A DNA stretch of 64,000 bases from Synechococcus sp. MW101C3 (GCF_002252635.1 NZ_NQKX01000002.1:62001-126000), one strand, 5' to 3'. Positions 15,117 through 25,382 are shown, numbered from the stretch's first letter. Notes: generated from the sequence alone by a model not told the origin. Translations and numbers: made by a program.

Positions 15117-16490
15117 TCAGCGGGGGACAGGCAACCCGGGGGAGTTCGCGGCCAGAGGCAGGGTCACCGTGAAACAGCTGCCGGAGTGCCCATCCGAGCG
15201 CACCGTGATCGCCCCCCGGTGGCGACGCACGATCGCCGCCACGATCGAGAGGCCAAGGCCGGTGCCGCCCTGTCGGCGGGAACGACCGGGATCACTGCGG
15301 AAGAAGCGATCGAAGATGCGTTGTTGATCGGCCGGAGTGATGCCGATGCCGCTGTCCTGCACCTCCAGCAGCCCATGACTTCCCTCGCGCTTCAGGCTCA
15401 GCACCACCTCCCCTCCTGACGGTGTGTACTGAATCGCGTTCAAGAGCATGTTGGACACGAGCCGATAGAGCTCTGATTCCACGCCCAACACGTTGAGATC
15501 GTCATCACCACCCTGCAGGCGGAGCTGCACCTCGGCAATCGACGCCCCCTCGCTGGTCTCCTCCAGCAGATCGCGCGCGATCTGTGTCAAGGAGCAGGAC
15601 TGCAGGCCTGCTCCGGCCTCGGGACCATCCAGTCGGGCCAGCAGCAGCAGGTCACTGATCAAGCGGCTCAGCCGCTGACCCTGCCCGTAGACCACCGCCA
15701 GCGCGTGCTCCCCGGCGAGGGGGTCAGCTGACAGTTGCGTCTTGTGGGCCTCCACCACAGCCAGCAGGTTGGCCAGAGGTGCACGCAGTTCGTGGGCTGC
15801 ATCGGCGGTGAACTGCTCCTGCTGCCGGTACGCCGCCAGCAGAGGCCGCATCGCCAGACCCGACAGCCACCAGCTGGCCAGGCCCGCCACCAGCAGGGCG
15901 AGCACAACAATCGTCTGGGTGGCCCACCAGAGCCGTTGCCGCTCTGCGTCGAGCCCGCTCAAGCTGCGTCCGATTTGCAGATACCCCCAATCCAGCTCCT
16001 GCGCATTCGCGCCAGGGTGCGCTGGCGTGTGGGAATGGTGCAGGTGGATCGAATACTGCAGAAAGCGATCACCTCCCAGCCCTGCCACCACCATCCAGGT
16101 GGGGCCGGGGCGTTCAGCCTTGACCCTTGGCGACCCCGGGGAGTGGGCGATCAGCGCACCACGGGGATCCAGCAGGCGCAGGTAGAACCGCTCCGAGTCC
16201 GTGATGCTCACAGCATGGCGCGGGATCAGTGAGGGGGCCGGCTGACAGGGGGATCCGACCAGACAAAGGCCAGGCAGCACCGCGGCCAGCTGGGGCGAGG
16301 GCCTGGCTTCCGCGGGCAGCAACGGCTTGAGGCTGTCATGCAAGGTGCCGGCCACGGTTTCCACCTCGCGCTCAAGGGCCGACCAGTTGGAGCGCATCAA
16401 CAGGCCAAACATGCCAAGGCCTGCGCCATAGAGAATCACCCCGATCACCGCGAGGTAGACAGCCGCCAGTTGCAGGCGGCTGCGGGACAT
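15117..16490 (-). CDS. sensor histidine kinase, RppB/NrsS type
   Basis: Two membrane helices (about residues 8-30 and 190-210) bracket a periplasmic domain that contains a His-rich segment (LQYSIHLHHSHTPAH, near 145), a plausible metal sensor. The kinase part has the H box FTADAAHELRAPLANLL, N box LVSNMLLNAIQYTPSG, G1 DSGIGITPADQQRIFDRFF and G2 GGTGLGLSI. It follows the response regulator by 29 bases. An upstream Met at 16508 is an alternative start. The architecture matches the cyanobacterial RppA-RppB/NrsR-NrsS pairs; which metal it senses is not shown. Confidence 0.87.
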   Translation of the reverse strand: MSRSRLQLAAVYLAVIGVILYGAGLGMFGLLMRSNWSALEREVETVAGTLHDSLKPLLPAEARPSPQLAAVLPGLCLVGSPCQPAPSLIPRHAVSITDSERFYLRLLDPRGALIAHSPGSPRVKAERPGPTWMVVAGLGGDRFLQYSIHLHHSHTPAHPGANAQELDWGYLQIGRSLSGLDAERQRLWWATQTIVVLALLVAGLASWWLSGLAMRPLLAAYRQQEQFTADAAHELRAPLANLLAVVEAHKTQLSADPLAGEHALAVVYGQGQRLSRLISDLLLLARLDGPEAGAGLQSCSLTQIARDLLEETSEGASIAEVQLRLQGGDDDLNVLGVESELYRLVSNMLLNAIQYTPSGGEVVLSLKREGSHGLLEVQDSGIGITPADQQRIFDRFFRSDPGRSRRQGGTGLGLSIVAAIVRRHRGAITVRSDGHSGSCFTVTLPLAANSPGLPVPR

Positions 16491-16519
16491 GGGTCCAGGC
16501 CTGGCCACGGTGAGCCGTT

Positions 16520-17230
16520 CTATTGCTCTTCCTCCGGCTCAGGATCAAAGCGGTAACCCTTCGAGGGGACCGTGGCAATCGGACAGGCCAGCCCGTAACT
16601 GGCGATCTTGCGCCGCAACAGACGCACCTGGGCCGCGACCACATTGCTGATCGGATCCTCATCCAACGACCAGAGCTGGGAGCGCAGCCGCGAACCCGGG
16701 ATGATCTCCCGCGGATGCTCCATGAAATAGGCCATCAGCTGCAGTTCCTTGGTGGAGAGGGTGATCCTGGTGGTTTCCTTTCCCCGCTGAACGGTGAGGC
16801 AGCCCTCGGCCGGATCCAGCACATAGGGCCCGGAATTGAGCAGTGGCTCGCGATAGTTGGGCTGGCGGCGCTGCAGCGCCCGGATCCTTGCCAGCAGTTC
16901 CTCCATCGCGAAGGGCTTGCTCAGGTAGTCGTCGGCGCCGGCATCAAGGCCCTGCACCCGGTGGCTGGTGTCGGCCAGCGCCGTAAGCATCAGCACCGGC
17001 AGGGTGAGGCCAGCCCCGCGCACCCGCTGGCAGAGTTCCGGGCCTGAAACACCCGGCAACATCCAATCAACGATCAGCAGGTTGTAGGTGGTCAGCTCGC
17101 TGCGCAGCAGGCTCCAGGCCCCCAGGCCTTCCGCCACGTGATCGACGACATGCTGCTCGGCCCTGAGCACCGCCTGAATCGCCCCGGCCAGCTCGGCTTC
17201 GTCCTCCACCAGCAGGATGCGCAGGGGCAT
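16520..17230 (-). CDS. OmpR-family response regulator, RppA/NrsR type
   Basis: The receiver domain has the acidic pair VEDEAE near residue 9, the phosphoacceptor Asp in LLIVDWMLPG near 54, and Lys in DYLSKPFAMEE near 104. The C-terminal winged helix (TLSTKELQLMAYFMEHPREI onward) binds DNA. Its 236 residues are typical. It is the first gene of the two-component operon and is divergent from the RND pump genes that start at 17354, which are its likely targets. Confidence 0.9.
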   Translation of the reverse strand: MPLRILLVEDEAELAGAIQAVLRAEQHVVDHVAEGLGAWSLLRSELTTYNLLIVDWMLPGVSGPELCQRVRGAGLTLPVLMLTALADTSHRVQGLDAGADDYLSKPFAMEELLARIRALQRRQPNYREPLLNSGPYVLDPAEGCLTVQRGKETTRITLSTKELQLMAYFMEHPREIIPGSRLRSQLWSLDEDPISNVVAAQVRLLRRKIASYGLACPIATVPSKGYRFDPEPEEEQ

Positions 17231-17353
17231 GGGCCTGGAACAGAAGTCAGAGATTGCGGCTGATCCTAGGTAGCGCAGCCGGTTTCACCTGTTTTTCATC
17301 CCCCTTGCGGCATCCTCTGCGGGTCCTTGTCCTGCCCTTGCGGCACCAGCAGC

Positions 17354-17923
17354 ATGCGCGCCTTTCTTTTGGCCACCAGCCTCAGCCTCGGAACCCTGGC
17401 CCTCGGTGGCCTCAGCCCCGCCATGGCCCACGTGGGCCATGGCGATGAGTTTCAGCAGAAAGGGAATGTGCGCCAGGTGAAGGCCAGCGCGGAGATCGAT
17501 TCCCTGCTGGGCATCACCACCGCCCCCGCCGCTGAAGCCGGTGGTGTGGTCACCATTCCGGTGGCGGCGGTGGTGGATGCGGACGGCAAGCCCCTGGCGT
17601 TCGTGAAGAGCGGCGCCACGTACGACCCGGTCTTCCTCCAGACCGGGGCCAGCCAGGGCGATCAGATCGAAATCACCGACGGCAGCATCTCGCCCGGGGA
17701 CAACGTGGTGACCCAGGGGGCCCTCTCGCTCTACGCCGAATCGAAGAAGAGCCAGAGCGCCGCCGCACCCAGCGGAGAAGGATCCACACCGGAACCGGCA
17801 ACCCCAGTGGCCGCCGCTGCAGGTGAAGCAGGCGGCCTCAACCCCCTTGTGATCGGTGCCGGCGCTGCGGTGCTTGTGGTGGGCGGGGTGCTCGTGGCCT
17901 CACGCATGGGCAAGAAGAACTGA
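17354..17923 (+). CDS. short periplasmic adaptor of an HME-RND pump (NrsB/CusB-like)
   Basis: The product has a signal peptide (residues 1-26, ending MAHVGHGDE) and then the beta-barrel part of RND adaptors (VTIPVAAVVDADGKPLAFVK, FLQTGASQGDQIEITDG, ISPGDNVVTQGALSLYAES). The lipoyl domain and alpha-hairpin of full adaptors are missing, and the C-terminus has an Ala/Pro-rich linker and a membrane helix (residues 160-182). At 189 residues it is less than half the usual 350-500. Similar short proteins precede cyanobacterial metal RND pumps. It lies 42 bases before the pump gene. Confidence 0.8.
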   Translation: MRAFLLATSLSLGTLALGGLSPAMAHVGHGDEFQQKGNVRQVKASAEIDSLLGITTAPAAEAGGVVTIPVAAVVDADGKPLAFVKSGATYDPVFLQTGASQGDQIEITDGSISPGDNVVTQGALSLYAESKKSQSAAAPSGEGSTPEPATPVAAAAGEAGGLNPLVIGAGAAVLVVGGVLVASRMGKKN

Positions 17924-17965
17924 CCTCCGACCCCTTCGCCCTTTGCATCACCACCTCCCGATCCC

Positions 17966-20900
17966 ATGTTCGAACGCCTTCTCAATCAGACGTTGCGCAC
18001 GTCCATCGCCAAGCGCTGGCTGGTTGTTGTTGCCGCCATCCTGATCACCCTCTGGGGTCTGTCGATCATCAGCCGGATGCCCCTGGATGTCTTTCCCCAG
18101 TTCGCCCCTCCCCAGGTGGATGTGCAGACCACCGCTGATGGCCTGGCACCAGAAGAGGTGGAACAACGCATCACCGTGCCGATCGAGTCAGCCGTCAACG
18201 GGCTGCCGGGAGTGGAAACCGTGCGCTCCTCCTCCAAAGTGGGGCTCTCGATGGTGCAGGTGGTCTTTAATCAGAACGCCGACATCAACCGGGCCCGTCA
18301 ATCGGTGGCGGAACGACTGCAGCAGATTGAGGCTGAGCTGCCTGCCAATGCCAGCGCCCCAGCGATCTCGCCGCTCGTGTCGCCGCTGGGCACAATCCTG
18401 CAGTACGCCTTCACGCTGAAGGGCGGCGGACCAACCTCAGCGATGGAGCTGCGCCGGATCGTCGCCACCACCTTCAACAACCAGATTCTGGCGGTGCCCG
18501 GTGTCTCCCAAGTGACCCTCTACGGCGGTGAGGAGGCCCAGCAGCAGATCCAGATCGACCCCCAGCAACTTCAGGCTCGCAATGTGTCGCTGCAGGCCGT
18601 GGCCGAGGCGGCCGCTGCCGCCAGTGCCAACGCCCCCGGCGGCTTTCTGATCGCCGGCGGGCAGGAGAAGCTGATCCGCGCCAGCGGCCAGGCGAGCAGC
18701 AGCGAGGATCTTGCCGATTCTGTGGTGACAGGCAGCAAAGGGCAATCGCTCCGGCTCGGTGATGTCGCCGAGGTGCGGCTGGCCAGCGCCCTCAAGCGCG
18801 GCGATGGCAGCTTCAACGGCAAGCCCGCGGTGGTGCTGATGATCAACAAACAGCCCGACATCGACACCCCCAGAGTCACCCGTGAGGTGGAGGAGCGGAT
18901 CGCCGCCCTCAGCAAGAGCCTGCCGAGCGACATCCAGGTGAAGCGCACCTTCCGGCAGGCCAATTTCATTGACACAGCGATCAAGAACGTCAGCGCTTCC
19001 TTGATCGAAGGGATCGTGATCGTCTCGGTGGTGATGGTGCTGTTTCTGATGAACTGGCGCACCGCCGTGATCACCCTCAGTGCCATCCCTCTGTCGCTGG
19101 TGATCGGCCTGATGCTGATGAGCGCCTTTGGGCTGGAGATCAACACCATGACCCTCGGTGGTCTGGTGGTCGCCATCGGCTCGGTGGTCGACGACGCCAT
19201 CGTCGACATGGAGAACGTCCACACGGGGCTGCGCCAGAACCAGGTGGTCGCCCATCCCAGGAATCCGCTGCAGGTGGTGTTCGAAGCGTCGGTGGAGGTG
19301 CGCCAACCGGTGCTCCTCTCCTCCCTGATCATCGTGGTGGTCTTCGCGCCGATCTTCAGCCTCACGGGGGTGGAAGGGCGGATCTTCGCGCCGATGGGCC
19401 TTGCCTACCTGTTCTCGATCGCGGCCTCCAGCCTGGTGGCGCTCACGCTCACGCCAGCGCTCTGCGCGATCCTGCTGGCCAACACGCGTCTCCCCGCCGA
19501 GAACACCTGGATTGCCACCTGGGCGGAGCGGACCTACCGGCCCCTGCTGGAGATGGCGCTGATCTCCCCCAAACGGGTGCTGGCCGCAGCGTTGGCGCTC
19601 GTGGTGGTGGCCTGCGCCATCCTGCCCAGCCTCGGGCGGGTGTTTCTGCCGGAGTTCCGCGAGAAATCCCTGGTGAACTCGATGGTGCTCTACCCCGGCG
19701 TGTCGCTGGAGATGACCAACCGCGCCGGCCTGGCCCTCTCCAAAACCCTGATGGCCAGCCCCCTGTTCGAGTGGGTGCAGATCCGCGCCGGGCGGGCCCC
19801 TGGAGATGCCGATGGAGCAGGCGTCAACCTGGCCCATGTGGATGTGGAGTTGAGTGATCAGGCGATGAAGGATCGCCCTGTTGCCATCGCCCAGCTACGA
19901 GAGGCCTTCCTGAAGCTGCCCGGGGTGGCCCCGAACATCGGTGGCTTCATCTCCCACCGCATGGATGAGGTGCTCTCGGGTGTGCGCAGTGCCATCGCCA
20001 TCAAGATCTACGGGCCAGATCTGGCGGAGCTGCGCAGGATCGGCGAGCAGGTGCGGGATGCGATTGAGCCGATCCAGGGGGTGGTGGATCTGCAACTCGA
20101 ACCCCAGTTGCCGATCCAGCAGGTGCAGATCGCCTTCGATCGTCAGGCCGCCACCGCCAATGGGCTCACGATGCAGCAACTCGCCGATGCGGTGGAGATC
20201 GCCCTGAACGGCAAGACGGTGGGACAGGTGGTGAGCAACGGCACCGATCGCACCGATGTGGTGGTGATGCTGCCCGAGGACTCCCGTAACAGCCTCGATG
20301 CCCTACGGGCCATACCGATCGCCACCCCCGCCGGCACCTTGCTGCCGCTGGGAAGCCTGGCCACCATCGACTACGGCCTGGGCGCCAATGTGGTGAATCG
20401 GGAGAATGTTTCCCGCTTGATCGTCGTGTCCACCAACGTCAGCGGCCGGGCGCTGGGAACGGTCGTCGGCGACATCCAGAAGACCATCGACAGCAAGATC
20501 AAATTGCCCAGCGGCTATCTGATCCGCTACGGCGGTCAGTTCGAATCGGAGGAGCGAGCCACCGCCAACCTGGTGATCTACAGCCTGTTGGCCATGATGG
20601 TGATCGCCGTGTTGATGTTCGTGTCTGTGAAATCACTACCGGCCACGATCGCCATCCTCCTCAACCTGCCCCTGGCCCTGGTCGGTGGCCTGGTGGCCAT
20701 CCTGCTCACCGGCGGTGTGCTCTCGGTGGCCTCCCTGATTGGGTTCATCACCCTGTTCGGGGTGGCGGTCCGCAATGGCCTGCTGCTGGTGGACAACTAC
20801 AACCGCCGCCACGCGGAAGGAATGGAGCTCAAGGAGGTGATCCGCGCCGGCAGCCTTCAGCGCCTCAACGCGATCCTGATGACGGCCCTGACCTCGGCTC

Positions 20901-21085
20901 TGGGCACGCTGCCCCTAGCCCTGGCCTTCGGGGCGGGCAACGAGATCCTGCAACCGCTGGCGATTGTGGTGCTCGGTGGCTTGATCACCTCCACCATCCT
21001 CACCTTGCTGGTGCTCCCTGCTCTTTACGCCCGCTTCGGTGGCTGGTTGCTTCCCCGCCAAAAGCCAGCTGTGCGCGAGGCTTGA
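17966..21085 (+). CDS. heavy-metal RND efflux pump (CzcA/CusA/NrsA family)
   Basis: A 1,039-residue inner-membrane proton antiporter with twelve helices in the RND pattern: one near residue 20, two large periplasmic loops (about 35-335 and 560-860), and two helix bundles. The helix-4 motif AIGSVVDDAIVDMENVH (near 400) carries the proton-relay acidic residues of the HME subfamily. It does not match the motif of pure Cu/Ag pumps, so a divalent cation such as Ni, Co or Zn is more likely. It is the second gene of the pump operon, divergent from the two-component system, and is followed 4 bases later by a DMT transporter gene. Confidence 0.9.
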   Translation: MFERLLNQTLRTSIAKRWLVVVAAILITLWGLSIISRMPLDVFPQFAPPQVDVQTTADGLAPEEVEQRITVPIESAVNGLPGVETVRSSSKVGLSMVQVVFNQNADINRARQSVAERLQQIEAELPANASAPAISPLVSPLGTILQYAFTLKGGGPTSAMELRRIVATTFNNQILAVPGVSQVTLYGGEEAQQQIQIDPQQLQARNVSLQAVAEAAAAASANAPGGFLIAGGQEKLIRASGQASSSEDLADSVVTGSKGQSLRLGDVAEVRLASALKRGDGSFNGKPAVVLMINKQPDIDTPRVTREVEERIAALSKSLPSDIQVKRTFRQANFIDTAIKNVSASLIEGIVIVSVVMVLFLMNWRTAVITLSAIPLSLVIGLMLMSAFGLEINTMTLGGLVVAIGSVVDDAIVDMENVHTGLRQNQVVAHPRNPLQVVFEASVEVRQPVLLSSLIIVVVFAPIFSLTGVEGRIFAPMGLAYLFSIAASSLVALTLTPALCAILLANTRLPAENTWIATWAERTYRPLLEMALISPKRVLAAALALVVVACAILPSLGRVFLPEFREKSLVNSMVLYPGVSLEMTNRAGLALSKTLMASPLFEWVQIRAGRAPGDADGAGVNLAHVDVELSDQAMKDRPVAIAQLREAFLKLPGVAPNIGGFISHRMDEVLSGVRSAIAIKIYGPDLAELRRIGEQVRDAIEPIQGVVDLQLEPQLPIQQVQIAFDRQAATANGLTMQQLADAVEIALNGKTVGQVVSNGTDRTDVVVMLPEDSRNSLDALRAIPIATPAGTLLPLGSLATIDYGLGANVVNRENVSRLIVVSTNVSGRALGTVVGDIQKTIDSKIKLPSGYLIRYGGQFESEERATANLVIYSLLAMMVIAVLMFVSVKSLPATIAILLNLPLALVGGLVAILLTGGVLSVASLIGFITLFGVAVRNGLLLVDNYNRRHAEGMELKEVIRAGSLQRLNAILMTALTSALGTLPLALAFGAGNEILQPLAIVVLGGLITSTILTLLVLPALYARFGGWLLPRQKPAVREA

Positions 21086-21089
21086 TCCC

Positions 21090-22199
21090 ATGATCCGAGG
21101 TCCCGCCTCGAGTGCCATGGCGAACCCCCAGCGGCGGGGGCTGGTCGCCGGCCTGCTGGCCGCTGTGTTCTTCGGGCTCAGTGCGCCGTTGATCAGCGTG
21201 ATCAGCTGCGAAGCCTCGCCGTTGATGATCGCGGCCCTGCTCTACGCCGGAGCCGCCCTGGCTCTGCTGGTGGTGCGGGCCGCCGGGGGCCGCCAGCAGG
21301 CAGAGTCGCCGGTTCAGCGACGCGATCTGGCCCCCCTGATGGGGCTCACGGTGCTGGGGGGCATCGTCGGGCCCCTGTGCCTGGTGCAGGGGCTCACCTT
21401 GCTGTCCGCCGGGTCGGCCTCGCTGCTGCTGAATCTGGAGGCGGTGTTCACGATGCTGATCGCGGTGCTGATCGGCCGGGAGCACCTCAGCCGCAACGGT
21501 TTGATCGCCGCGGCCCTGATCGTGGCAGGTGCCGTGTTTCTTTCGGAGGGATCGCTGGGCGGGACGACGGTCCAGGGGGGACTGTTGATCGGGTCGGCCT
21601 GCCTGGCCTGGGGCATCGACAACAACCTCAGCCAGCGGCTGAGCCTGCGCAATCCGCTCCAGATCTCCCTGCTCAAGGCCTTCGGAGCCTCGGTGCCGAT
21701 GTTGCTGCTGGCCATGGGCCTCGGCCAGCGGTTCCCCGCCGGGCCCGGGCTGCTGGCCGCCCTGGCGATAGGGGCCGTGGGCTACGGGCTCTCGATCTGG
21801 CTCGATCTGCTGGCCCTCCGGGAGCTGGGTGCGGCCCGCGAGGCGGTGGTGTTCGCCACCGCACCGTTCGTGGGGGTGGTGTTCTCGGTGCTGGTGTTGC
21901 GCGAAGCCTTCACCATCCACCAGGCGCTCGCTGCACTGTTGATCATGGTTGGAGTGGGCGCGCTGCTCAAGGAGAACCACACCCACCGGCACCGCCACGC
22001 GGCCCTGCGGCATGTGCACCGGCATCAGCACGACCCGGCCGGCGGCGATCCCCATCACGCCCACGACCACCGGTTGGTGGATCTACCGCCGCCGGGGTCC
22101 CGGGGGCCCTACTGGCATGCCCACGACCATCTGCATGAACCGATCGACCATGACCATCCCCACGTGAGCGATGCCCACCACCGCCATCGCCACGGGTAA
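21090..22199 (+). CDS. DMT/EamA transporter with His-rich C-terminal tail (copy 1)
   Basis: Ten membrane helices in two EamA repeats (about residues 12-140 and 150-290) keep family blocks such as LLNLEAVFTMLIAVLI, AWGIDNNLSQRLSLRNPLQI and AAREAVVFATAPFVGVV. After residue 300 the protein turns into a cytosolic tail with about 30 His in 70 residues (for example HRHQHD, HHAHDHR, DAHHRHRH). Such tails bind divalent metals. It starts 4 bases after the RND pump, so it is probably part of that operon. The paralogue at 34047-35135 has the same tail. A start at 21117 is also possible. A metal-export role is inferred from tail and context. Confidence 0.85.
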   Translation: MIRGPASSAMANPQRRGLVAGLLAAVFFGLSAPLISVISCEASPLMIAALLYAGAALALLVVRAAGGRQQAESPVQRRDLAPLMGLTVLGGIVGPLCLVQGLTLLSAGSASLLLNLEAVFTMLIAVLIGREHLSRNGLIAAALIVAGAVFLSEGSLGGTTVQGGLLIGSACLAWGIDNNLSQRLSLRNPLQISLLKAFGASVPMLLLAMGLGQRFPAGPGLLAALAIGAVGYGLSIWLDLLALRELGAAREAVVFATAPFVGVVFSVLVLREAFTIHQALAALLIMVGVGALLKENHTHRHRHAALRHVHRHQHDPAGGDPHHAHDHRLVDLPPPGSRGPYWHAHDHLHEPIDHDHPHVSDAHHRHRHG

Positions 22200-22230
22200 G
22201 CAGCGGGAGGAGGCAGGAGCTACGGCCTGA

Positions 22231-24429
22231 TCAAGCCGCTCGGTACCGCCGCAACAGCGACGAGTTGACGATCACCGACAGCGAACTCATGGCCATGGCC
22301 GCACCGGCGATCATCGGGTTCAGCAATCCGAGCGCAGCAATCGGGATGCCGATCCCGTTGTAGATGAAGGCCCAGAAGAGGTTCTGGCGGATCTTGCGCA
22401 TGGTGGCCCGCGACAGGCCGATGGCGGTCACGACCAGCCGCACGTCGTTGCCCATCAGGATGATGTCACCGGCCTCCTTGGCCACATCCGAACCGGAGCC
22501 GATGGCGATGCCGATGTTGGCGGTGGCCAGGGCCGGGGCGTCATTGACGCCATCACCCACCATGGCCACGTTCTGCCCCGCCAACTGCAGGGACTTGATC
22601 GTTCCAGCCTTGTCAGCTGGCCGGACCTCGGCGATCACCTCGGTGATCCCCACCTGGGCGGCAATCGCCTCTGCGGTGGTGCGGTTGTCGCCGCTGAGCA
22701 TGATCACCCGCACCCCACGGCGCCGCAGCAGGGCCACGGCCTGCTCGGCCTCGGGCCTGACAGTATCGGCCACGGCGATCACTCCAAGGATCTGATCGGG
22801 GCGCCCCAGCACCATGGCCGTTTTCCCCTGGGCCTCGAGCCCAGCGAGCTGGCCCTCCACAGGTTCGGGAAGCCGGGGCAGGAAGCGGCTCGCCAGGGAA
22901 CGGTTGCCGAACCAGACGACGTCCCCGCCCTCTTTGGCGGTGATGCCCTCACCCACCTGGGCCGCAAACTGCTCCAGCGGCAACAGCTCCAGATGGCGCT
23001 CTGCAACGGCCTCGGCAATCGCCGCCGCCAGGGGATGTTCTGAGCCATGCTCCAGGGAACCTGCGAGCTGAAGCACTTCCTGCTCCGAATGGCTTGCCAG
23101 GGGCTCCAGATCGGTGAGCACCGGCTTGCCCAAGGTGAGCGTGCCGGTCTTGTCGAAGACCACCGTGGTGAGCTTCTCGGCCCGCTCCAGCACCTCGCCG
23201 CTGCGGATCAGGATGCCCTGCTCGGCGCCCTTGCCCACCCCCACCATCAGCGCCGCGGGGGTGGCGATGCCCAGGGCACAGGGGCAGGAGATCACCAGCA
23301 CGGCAATGAAGGCCAGCAGACCACTGCTGAACTGGCCCGCCAGGGTCCAGAAGGCAAACGCCGCGAAGGCGATCAACACCACGGCTGGAACAAACCAGCC
23401 GGTGACCTGATCGGCCAGGCGTTGCACGCTGGCGGTGCTGGCCTGGGCCTCCTCCACGATGCGCACGATCTGGGCCAGGGCGGTGTCGGATCCCACCCGG
23501 CTGGCCTGGAAGCGCAACAGGCCCATTCCATTCACGGTGCCGCCGATGAGTTCGGCACCAGCCTGTTTGGCCACCGGCAAGGATTCACCGGTGAGCAAGG
23601 ATTCGTCCACTGAGGAGCTGCCATTCAGCACCACCCCATCGGCGGGGATCTTCTCGCCCGGGCGCACCAGAACAGTTTCGCCTGTGTCGATGGCATCGGC
23701 GGGCACGGTCATCTCCACCCCTTCGCGGATCACCGTGGCCGTGGCGGGCTGAAGATCGAGCAACTTGCGCACGGCGGCTGAGGAGCGTTTCTTGATGATC
23801 TCCTCCATGTATTTGCCCATCAGCACGAAGGCGATCACCACCGCCGAGACTTCGAAATAGACATCCCGTTCACTGACGCCAACCGGCAGCCAGGTGGGCG
23901 CAAAGACCACCACCACGCTGTAGAAGTAGGCGACGGAGGTGCCAAGGGCGATCAGCACGTCCATGTTGAGGGCGCGGCGTTTGAGAGCAGCCCAGGCGCC
24001 GGTATAGAACGACCAGCCACCGATGAACTGCACCGGGGTGGCGAGCAAGAACAGCCACTTCCCCCAGCTCATCCAGGGCAGGAAGGACACAGGAGCCCAG
24101 GACACCAGACTCACCCCAGCGGCCAGTGCGATGAAGGCCCCGGCCCGGAACAGCGCCAGCGCCAGCACCCCGCCGATCACGAAGCCCACGCGACGGCGCA
24201 TCACGCGCAATTCGCGGTCGGGATTCTGGAAGGTCTGCAGGCAACTCTGGCTGCAGAAGTAGTAGTCGCGGCCGCCGCGCTGGGTGCTGAGGGCTGTGGC
24301 CCTGGGAACCACCATGCCGCAGATCGGATCCTTGGCCATGCCTTTGCCGCCGCCGGTGGGCGGCGGGCCGTGGCTACCGGGGGGCATGTGGTGATGGTCG
24401 TGTTCCTTGCAGCTCGTCGAAGCGTTCAT
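22231..24429 (-). CDS. Cu(I)-type P1B ATPase with N-terminal YHS domain
   Basis: The 732-residue pump begins with a His-rich stretch (HDHHHM) and a YHS-type metal domain (DPICGMVV near 34, [11 protein letters not shown] near 56) in place of HMA domains. Core motifs follow: TGES near 270, CPC near 381, DKTGT near 426, HP near 465 and GDGVND near 627. The last helix has [15 protein letters not shown], whose Asn and MxxSS signature marks Cu(I)-type P1B-1 ATPases. It lies 55 bases downstream of the DUF305 gene and is probably transcribed from the MerR-type promoter at 25245-25276. Confidence 0.92.
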   Translation of the reverse strand: MNASTSCKEHDHHHMPPGSHGPPPTGGGKGMAKDPICGMVVPRATALSTQRGGRDYYFCSQSCLQTFQNPDRELRVMRRRVGFVIGGVLALALFRAGAFIALAAGVSLVSWAPVSFLPWMSWGKWLFLLATPVQFIGGWSFYTGAWAALKRRALNMDVLIALGTSVAYFYSVVVVFAPTWLPVGVSERDVYFEVSAVVIAFVLMGKYMEEIIKKRSSAAVRKLLDLQPATATVIREGVEMTVPADAIDTGETVLVRPGEKIPADGVVLNGSSSVDESLLTGESLPVAKQAGAELIGGTVNGMGLLRFQASRVGSDTALAQIVRIVEEAQASTASVQRLADQVTGWFVPAVVLIAFAAFAFWTLAGQFSSGLLAFIAVLVISCPCALGIATPAALMVGVGKGAEQGILIRSGEVLERAEKLTTVVFDKTGTLTLGKPVLTDLEPLASHSEQEVLQLAGSLEHGSEHPLAAAIAEAVAERHLELLPLEQFAAQVGEGITAKEGGDVVWFGNRSLASRFLPRLPEPVEGQLAGLEAQGKTAMVLGRPDQILGVIAVADTVRPEAEQAVALLRRRGVRVIMLSGDNRTTAEAIAAQVGITEVIAEVRPADKAGTIKSLQLAGQNVAMVGDGVNDAPALATANIGIAIGSGSDVAKEAGDIILMGNDVRLVVTAIGLSRATMRKIRQNLFWAFIYNGIGIPIAALGLLNPMIAGAAMAMSSLSVIVNSSLLRRYRAA

Positions 24430-24484
24430 CCTTCCTGCTCCTGATCCATGGGGCTTGCTAAAGGTGGTTTAAACAGGTTTTCGC

Positions 24485-25222
24485 TCAAAGACGGAACAGC
24501 GCGTCGTACTTGAAGTACTCCGGCTTGCGCAATCCCTCCACCGCCAGCATCCTGCGCAGTTCGATGATCTCGGCGCGCTGGGCCACGATCACGCCGCGAG
24601 CAAAGCGCCGGATTGTGGTGTTTGTGCTCTTGGCCAGGGCGTCGTGGGCCATCATCAGTGCCCCGGCGTGGTGCTCAAGCATGCCCTCGAGGAACCACAC
24701 CACCCTGTTCTCCTTGGTGGGGAGCTCGCCCATCATCCGCATGCCATCGATCTGGGCCTGGCTCATGCGCGTGAGGCCGGAGAGGCTGTTCGGATCACCG
24801 CCGCTCGCCAGTGCCACCGGGTAGACGGGTGCCTGGGGGTACCAGGCCTTGCGCCACAGGCCCATCGCCCGGATTTCGTTGGCCTGATCGCGCCAGATCG
24901 TATTGCCCAGAGCACCGACACCAGGGGAACCGATGCCGAACACAAATTCGCTCATTCGCAGCGCGCCGGTGTGGTGCTGCACCATCCCGTCAATGAAGCG
25001 CAGGTCGTAGGTGGCACCGGCCGGGCCCACGTCGTGGGCGTGGCCGGCATGGGCCGGGGCGGATCCGGCCGGAGCAGACATCCCAGGCATGTTCATCATC
25101 CCTGGCATGCCCTGGTGCCCTTCGTGATTCATGCCACCGGGCATCTGGGCCAGGGCAGGAGCCGCAACGGAGAGGGCAGAGGCCAGACCGATCAGGGTGG
25201 CGGTGAAGCGGAATGGGTACAT
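24485..25222 (-). CDS. secreted DUF305-family protein (second copy)
   Basis: A signal peptide (residues 1-26, ending ALAQ) is followed by a Met/His/Gly-rich segment (MPGGMNHEGHQGMPGMMNMP) and two DUF305 units: DGMVQHHTGALRMSEFV near 85 and EGMLEHHAGALMMAHDAL near 180. The His-His and Met residues suit periplasmic copper or silver binding. The start at 25222 precedes the signal peptide and lies 23 bases past the -10 of a MerR-type promoter. The Cu(I) ATPase follows, so sequestration and export appear to be co-expressed. Confidence 0.88.
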   Translation of the reverse strand: MYPFRFTATLIGLASALSVAAPALAQMPGGMNHEGHQGMPGMMNMPGMSAPAGSAPAHAGHAHDVGPAGATYDLRFIDGMVQHHTGALRMSEFVFGIGSPGVGALGNTIWRDQANEIRAMGLWRKAWYPQAPVYPVALASGGDPNSLSGLTRMSQAQIDGMRMMGELPTKENRVVWFLEGMLEHHAGALMMAHDALAKSTNTTIRRFARGVIVAQRAEIIELRRMLAVEGLRKPEYFKYDALFRL

Positions 25223-25244
25223 GGCGGCAAGGTGAGACCTCCCA

Positions 25245-25276
25245 ACGGTATGGTCTCCCCTTGACAGGAGAGTCAA
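25245..25276 (-). promoter_or_regulatory. MerR-type promoter, family A copy 2
   Basis: On the minus strand, -35 TTGACT (25276-25271) and -10 TACCGT (25250-25245) are 20 bp apart, with dyad CTCTCC/GGGGAG in the spacer. It drives the DUF305-Cu ATPase genes and is divergent from copy 3. Confidence 0.8.
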
Positions 25277-25326
25277 GGGCCAAGGGCGCAGCAAATCTGC
25301 GCCGGTCGATGCCGGTCATCACGGGC

Positions 25327-25358
25327 TTGACTCTCCACCTGAGTGGAGGCACTACGGT
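25327..25358 (+). promoter_or_regulatory. MerR-type promoter, family A copy 3
   Basis: -35 TTGACT (25327-25332) and -10 TACGGT (25353-25358) with a 20-bp spacer and dyad CTCTCC/GTGGAG. It drives the DUF411 and multicopper oxidase genes. Confidence 0.8.
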
Positions 25359-25382
25359 TGAGACATTCCCGCATCGCAGACC

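Noticed and set aside
18437-19837. 466-codon minus-strand frame inside the RND pump gene
   Set aside because: Gly/Asp/His-rich antisense shadow of a high-GC gene; no start signal or family.
21000-22070. 356-codon minus-strand frame over the first DMT gene
   Set aside because: Gln/His-rich shadow of the GC-rich transporter gene; lacks any motif.
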